Under the pieces are notes generated by a model, which was not told where the DNA came from, did not search any database, and saw only the letters and a program-made list of their open reading frames with translations. The position numbers and the translations under genes are program-made. Shown in pieces: positions 13,201 to 16,069 of a stretch of 16,069 nucleotides of DNA (positions are counted from its first letter, which is position 1; every line of letters begins with the position of its first letter). Source of the DNA: an uncultured Ruminococcus sp. (GTDB lineage Bacteria > Bacillota > Clostridia > Oscillospirales > CAG-272); the NCBI GenBank assembly GCA_902765885.1, contig CACXBN010000369.1, forward strand, positions 1 to 16,069, in the 5' to 3' direction.

Positions 13201-15763
13201 ATATGTTTGCACAATTTGCGGTGAAGAACATTATGATACAATTCCTAAAACAGAGGAACACACGTTCGGAGAATGGGTAGACTCAGAAGACGGCGAACAT
13301 CACCACAGGAGTTGTGAATGCGGAGAAACCGAAACTGCCGAGCACACATGGAATGAAGGGGAGGTCACAACATCTCCCACAGAAACCGAGCAGGGCGTCA
13401 AGACTTACACCTGTACCGTCTGCGGGGCTACACGAACGGAAAACGTAGATCCGCTTCCGCATGTGCATGATCTTGATCATGTAGAAGCAAAAGATCCAAC
13501 GTGTACCGAGTCAGGAAATTATGAACACTGGAAATGCAAAGTTTGCGGCAAACTGTTCACCGATGAACTCGGAGAGAACGAGACCACCGAGAGTGAGCTG
13601 ACAATATCAGCTCTTAACCATAATTATTCCGATGAGTGGCTAAGTGATGAATCAGGACACTGGCACAAATGTACCAGATGTGATTCGGTGACCGAAACCG
13701 AAGCTCATGTTTTCGGCGCATATAAGAACAATACCGACGATACGACATATGAGGGGCATTATCACGAATGCGAGATATGCTCGTTCAAAGAAACATCGGA
13801 ACACACCTGGGATAATGGTACAGTTACAACCGATCCTACGGAAACCGAAGACGGTGTGATCACATACACATGTACGGTATGCGGCGCAACCAAAGAAGGA
13901 ATCATAGACGCTACCGGACACAGCCTTGTGTTCCATGAGGCAAACGATCCTACATGCACCGAAACAGGTAATACGGCATATTATTCTTGCGAAACATGCG
14001 ATAAATTCTTCGCTGACTCAGAAGCAGCAACGGAAATCGAAGAGAACAGCTGGATAATAGATAAGCTTGACCACGATTTTACCGGTGACTGGGGATACGA
14101 TGAAACAGGTCACTGGAGAAAATGTACCAGATGCGATGCTGTATCAGAAACCGAAAACCATGAATTCGGTGACTGGACATGCGCAGAAACCTTTGTAGGA
14201 CACTCAAGAACATGTGCAGACTGCGGATATACCGAAACTGCAGATCATGAAGAATCCGAGTGGCAGCATGATGAAAATTCTCATTACAAATACTGTTCTG
14301 TCTGTGAATCAAATTATTCTGAAGCAGAGCACACCTGGGACAACGGGACCGTAACAACCGAAGCGTTATGTGAAACCAGCGGAACTGTTCTTTATACATG
14401 TGAGATCTGCGGAGAAACAAAAGAAGAGCACGTTGACGCTCTCGAGCACAACTTTATCGTTCACGAAAGAAATGAAGCTTCATGCGAAGAAGACGGTAAT
14501 GAATTATATCTGGAGTGTTCCAGATGCCATAAGTTCTTCAAAAATGATAACGATCATACTGAAATAGAAGAAAACAGCTGGATTATAGAAGCAACAGGAC
14601 ATGAGTGGGGAGAGCCTGAATACACATGGGCGAATGACTACAGCACCGTGACGGCCAGAGTAATCTGTACGCATGACAGCTCTCATGTGATTTCGGAAAC
14701 AGTGAAGACTACCGCAATACGGACTGAACCTACATTCGATTCTCCCGGTAAGGTAGTATACACTGCCACATTCACAAATTCTGCTTTCACTTCGGGAGCC
14801 GTATTTGAAGCTCAGCAAACTGAACAGACCTTAGCTAAACTTGAATACAAATGGAGTCAGCCAACATATGAGTGGTCGGAAGACTATTCTACAGTTACTG
14901 CATCGAGATACAGCCAGACTGATCCGACAATAAAAGAAAGCGAAACGGCAGAGACCACTTCCGAAACTGTCGAAGCCACAAAGCAGTCTGACGGAAAAAC
15001 GACGTACACCGCGGTCTTTAATAATCCCGCATTCAAAAAGCAGGTAAAAGTTGTTGTTCTGCCAAAGCTCGATGACAGCTCCAATGTCGATATTTACAGG
15101 TTTGCACTTGCTCTCAGAATGGCAAGAGAGAGAATGAATGCAGCCATAAACAATGAAACCGGAAATGATGCAGGTAAGGAGCCAGAAGTTGATATTCCAG
15201 ATGAATGGAAGAACCCGTTCACAGACATAAGTGAGAATGACAGCTATTACGATGCCGTCAGATTTGTGAATGAAAACGGTTTGTTCCTCGGAGTATCCGA
15301 AGACAAATTTGCCCCAGAAGCGCCGATGACGCGCGGAATGTTCGTGACTGTTCTGGGCAGATTCTCAGGTGTCAGCGAAGACACAGTAAACACTACATCT
15401 TTCAAAGATGTCGAAGACGGTCAGTGGTATACTCCTTATGTAGCATGGGCAAGTGAAAACGGCATTATAAAGGGATACAGCTCATCAAAATTCGGCATAG
15501 GAGATGACGTAACCGTTGAACAGGCAGCAGTCATATTGGCCAGATATGCGGAGTATCTCGGATTCGCCACTTCGGATGAAGAAGACACGATAAACAGTTT
15601 CGAAGACTCTGTTGATGTATCTGATTGGGCTGTTGAAGGAATGAGATTTGTGGTCAAAAATGGAATATATGTTCCTAAGGAAACACTTAACCCGAACAAA
15701 AAAGCAACCAGAGCTCTGGTTGCTGAGATGATTTACAACTTCTCAAAATGGATAGCTGACTGA
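10217..15763 (+). CDS. Very large secreted SLH-domain surface protein with Cys/His repeat array
   Basis: This 1848-residue protein starts with a classical signal peptide (MNKK, hydrophobic core, AVFA-SG, cleavage near 24). Beta repeats resembling InlB/Bacterial-repeat modules occur at about 36-130 and 680-850. A small Cys/His block (about 173-275; CVNC, CSDC, CRYC) precedes some 400 residues I do not recognise (275-675). Residues 966-1461 form a Cys/His array with three super-repeats of about 150 residues. Two beta repeats sharing DYSTVTA follow (1463-1615). Three SLH domains close the protein (from 1666, about 1727 and about 1792 to the end) and would anchor it to cell-wall polymers. The mature chain is strongly acidic. 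I chose the ATG at 10217 (AGGAG 6 bases upstream, signal peptide begins at once) over the ATG at 10190. Function is probably structural, adhesive or metal-binding, which is inferred. Confidence 0.9.
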   Translation: MNKKIISIVLALAMIFSIVPAVFASGESAGEKEMTHVHDFITYKTNGTGDGDTEGTIKITVEGASVVFENKPDEFSGTAEYDDVLAISLVEQPGRTFKYWKSTAGVTISEKSFRLLVREDAVLWPVFEDTDASSFGEWVLVEDGNCEEGKLYKRENADGEVEYKREYVNGGMHDYRCEYKDDEYHTYTCVNCGFSYDGEHRWSDETILKEATHEEEGRRIATCSDCGTTIETTIPKTEEHVFGPWEIIEKSENGEYGVRRRPCRYCDYYEDYWYLEADWRPLLQDNHYLRYVESYGGKTIKDERYFSFKNDEGNDVYLFAFQYCYSYSSNEDGNQTFIYMFTDDGNPDTLKPVYLSKSGADSGYMGGYLWAHYGYVHDYDEWLETIKHMDSPAGCSYGMMVIGNSMSARNSQFYSMSNYWADEYNKLSIPVSEDPDSFLSENGGDDYKWVLDSDDVVIGERTYYVNDEEIHTGGFHAKVYKRWVSNSGDSKLYDYYYVDKATGTTVEFSTRVTAYRTDNYVAQYVDILTEDEYALIDDQYKNAYRHVGEIESQIKEFCSSRTYFSRFTLDVPETLEAVRVLYDLEYMYEDYGIRISANNTNTLYNPAKVFYTSGNPITFTWEDGDAASDVFDYWVIFNFATQTWDKVSESKTMTINTSDNPLTEATYVAAVTHKPPVSDVKYHIEVTENGYFLIEGDSTEYTEADVPENTKIELIVYYIDGKNFDHWENNLGEPLESRYVIVSEDQEFTPVFVDAEYEVYYSAYNGNGTVWSDDDTEPSTDKSVLGVYGSTFNLHTAGDEENGYTEFLGWYRIKWGKSGETFELLSSEKDYTLEITPENRWETVYAVWSDGTVNIGGEPEVVKVDITDGFISARIFTEESGVFPPLYVSSLDVEAYSELTIVDDPSDDIRIGKWTVSYVTEGGPQSDELEVDFSADYEPETYYFVSDVENYVGKAISITGTPVTICEFHNWAKDVDTISWSEIKEATHLEEGQIKYVCTICGEEHYDTIPKTEEHTFGEWVDSEDGEHHHRSCECGETETAEHTWNEGEVTTSPTETEQGVKTYTCTVCGATRTENVDPLPHVHDLDHVEAKDPTCTESGNYEHWKCKVCGKLFTDELGENETTESELTISALNHNYSDEWLSDESGHWHKCTRCDSVTETEAHVFGAYKNNTDDTTYEGHYHECEICSFKETSEHTWDNGTVTTDPTETEDGVITYTCTVCGATKEGIIDATGHSLVFHEANDPTCTETGNTAYYSCETCDKFFADSEAATEIEENSWIIDKLDHDFTGDWGYDETGHWRKCTRCDAVSETENHEFGDWTCAETFVGHSRTCADCGYTETADHEESEWQHDENSHYKYCSVCESNYSEAEHTWDNGTVTTEALCETSGTVLYTCEICGETKEEHVDALEHNFIVHERNEASCEEDGNELYLECSRCHKFFKNDNDHTEIEENSWIIEATGHEWGEPEYTWANDYSTVTARVICTHDSSHVISETVKTTAIRTEPTFDSPGKVVYTATFTNSAFTSGAVFEAQQTEQTLAKLEYKWSQPTYEWSEDYSTVTASRYSQTDPTIKESETAETTSETVEATKQSDGKTTYTAVFNNPAFKKQVKVVVLPKLDDSSNVDIYRFALALRMARERMNAAINNETGNDAGKEPEVDIPDEWKNPFTDISENDSYYDAVRFVNENGLFLGVSEDKFAPEAPMTRGMFVTVLGRFSGVSEDTVNTTSFKDVEDGQWYTPYVAWASENGIIKGYSSSKFGIGDDVTVEQAAVILARYAEYLGFATSDEEDTINSFEDSVDVSDWAVEGMRFVVKNGIYVPKETLNPNKKATRALVAEMIYNFSKWIAD
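13259..14599 (+). repeat. Three tandem ~150-residue Cys/His super-repeats inside the surface protein
   Basis: The copies start at 13259 (HTFGEW), 13706 (HVFGAY) and 14159 (HEFGDW), giving periods of 447 and 453 bases and a last copy of 441. Each holds a series of sub-modules: D (FG-x-W then a Cys pair), A (HTWDNGTVTT then YTC-x-x-CG), B (DPTC then C-x-x-C-x-K-F-F) and C (GHW-x-K-CTRC). The third copy carries two D-type pairs and lacks C. Each copy has four Cys pairs, all C-x2-C except one C-x-C (SCECG in copy 1). DNA identity is moderate, so the duplication is old. Confidence 0.8.
14603..15060 (+). repeat. Two beta-repeat modules of ~75 residues
   Basis: Both modules share the order W-x-x-P-x-Y-x-W, DYSTVTA, then T-x-x-S/T...GK-x-x-YTA-x-F-x-N-x-AF. 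The first keeps a cysteine (VICTHDSSH) that the second has lost (SRYSQTDPT), so the second looks derived from a Cys-bearing form like the array before it. They form the link to the SLH region. Confidence 0.65.
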
Positions 15764-16069
15764 ATTTGGCCGTCCGCATAAGATAGTCTTTATGTTCACA
15801 GGGCTGTGAAAAATGAGTGATATGCTCCCTCTATGAGAGACAGTGAAATAAAAAAACACTGTAGAACATAGGGGGAGCAGATCATAATACCTGACTTATA
15901 CAGTTGCATCCTGTATTTTATTACGAAAAAAGGTGTGCACACTTCATTTACTGAATCAGGAGTCCCGACTTCCGACGTAGAGTACTAGTATTCTTCCGAC
16001 GAAGGAAAAGAAAAGGCTGGTTCACATTACAGGAAGCATGACCAAGCCTGGATGTCCGTATGATAACAG
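15764..16069. other. Downstream region without a supported gene
   Basis: A short near-palindrome (15795-15810, TTCACAG/CTGTGAA) and a long hairpin (15823-15879) follow the surface protein gene. CTTCCGACG is repeated directly at 15969-15977 and 15993-16001. No reading frame here has a convincing start, and the window ends before any next gene. Confidence 0.5.
15823..15879. repeat. 57-base two-part hairpin
   Basis: TGCTCCCTCTATG pairs with CATAGGGGGAGCA (13 bp with one G-U). Inside, after a symmetrical 4-base internal loop, ACAGTG pairs with CACTGT around an A-rich 11-base loop. It could be the terminator of the surface gene, but no T-run follows. Alternatively it could be a small mobile palindromic element or the end of one. 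Confidence 0.6.

Noticed and set aside
15969..16001. Direct repeat CTTCCGACG with 24-base period, considered as a CRISPR or att-like site
   Set aside because: There are only two copies of 9 bases and no flanking cas, integrase or transposase gene; chance is sufficient.

Overview
The window looks like chromosomal DNA of a Gram-positive anaerobe of the Clostridia, probably a gut or rumen lineage. The evidence is strong AGGAGG-type ribosome binding sites, near-consensus housekeeping promoters, ferredoxin-type and flavin redox proteins, and a very large secreted protein anchored by three S-layer homology (SLH) domains. The assignment is inferred from gene content. There is no rRNA, tRNA or CRISPR array here.

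Left part (1-4142, moderately AT-rich). A small membrane protein of the DUF4870/Tic20-like type reads leftward (41-433). It is separated by a hairpin-rich gap (434-898) from a rightward operon. The operon encodes a flavin-reductase-domain protein, an aldo/keto reductase with two C-terminal [4Fe-4S] motifs, a two-helix membrane protein of unknown function and a GNAT acetyltransferase. Spacings are short, the last two genes overlap by ATGA, and a bidirectional hairpin terminator follows (4109-4142).

Middle part (about 4331-9977, visibly richer in G+C). This is a self-contained carbohydrate locus. A ROK-family regulator (8826-9977) has a perfect TTGACA-17-TATAAT promoter. It diverges from a leftward operon whose promoter overlaps two palindromes that are likely operators. 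In order of transcription the operon holds: a 39-codon remnant of a Gfo/Idh/MocA dehydrogenase, a DUF1080 (3-keto-disaccharide hydrolase-like) protein, a one-chain fusion of a GmhA-like SIS sugar isomerase with a HAD phosphatase, a deoxyhypusine-synthase-like protein lacking the expected catalytic lysine region, and a PfkB/HldE-like sugar kinase. Isomerase, phosphatase and kinase together resemble the enzyme types of heptose-phosphate metabolism. No nucleotidyltransferase is present, and the DUF1080 and dehydrogenase genes point instead to oxidative (3-keto) glycoside cleavage. The G+C shift and the gene decay suggest an acquired and partly eroded cassette.

Right part (9978-16069). After two hairpins, a good promoter (10121-10149) drives a 1848-residue secreted SLH protein. 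It has a signal peptide, InlB-like beta repeats, about 400 residues I do not recognise, a Cys/His array built of three nested super-repeats of about 150 residues, two further beta repeats and three SLH domains. The last 300 bases hold a 57-base hairpin and no gene I can support.

The best candidates for something undescribed are the sugar operon with its deoxyhypusine-synthase-like member and SIS-HAD fusion, the Cys/His super-repeat array, and the mutually exclusive hairpins upstream of the first gene.
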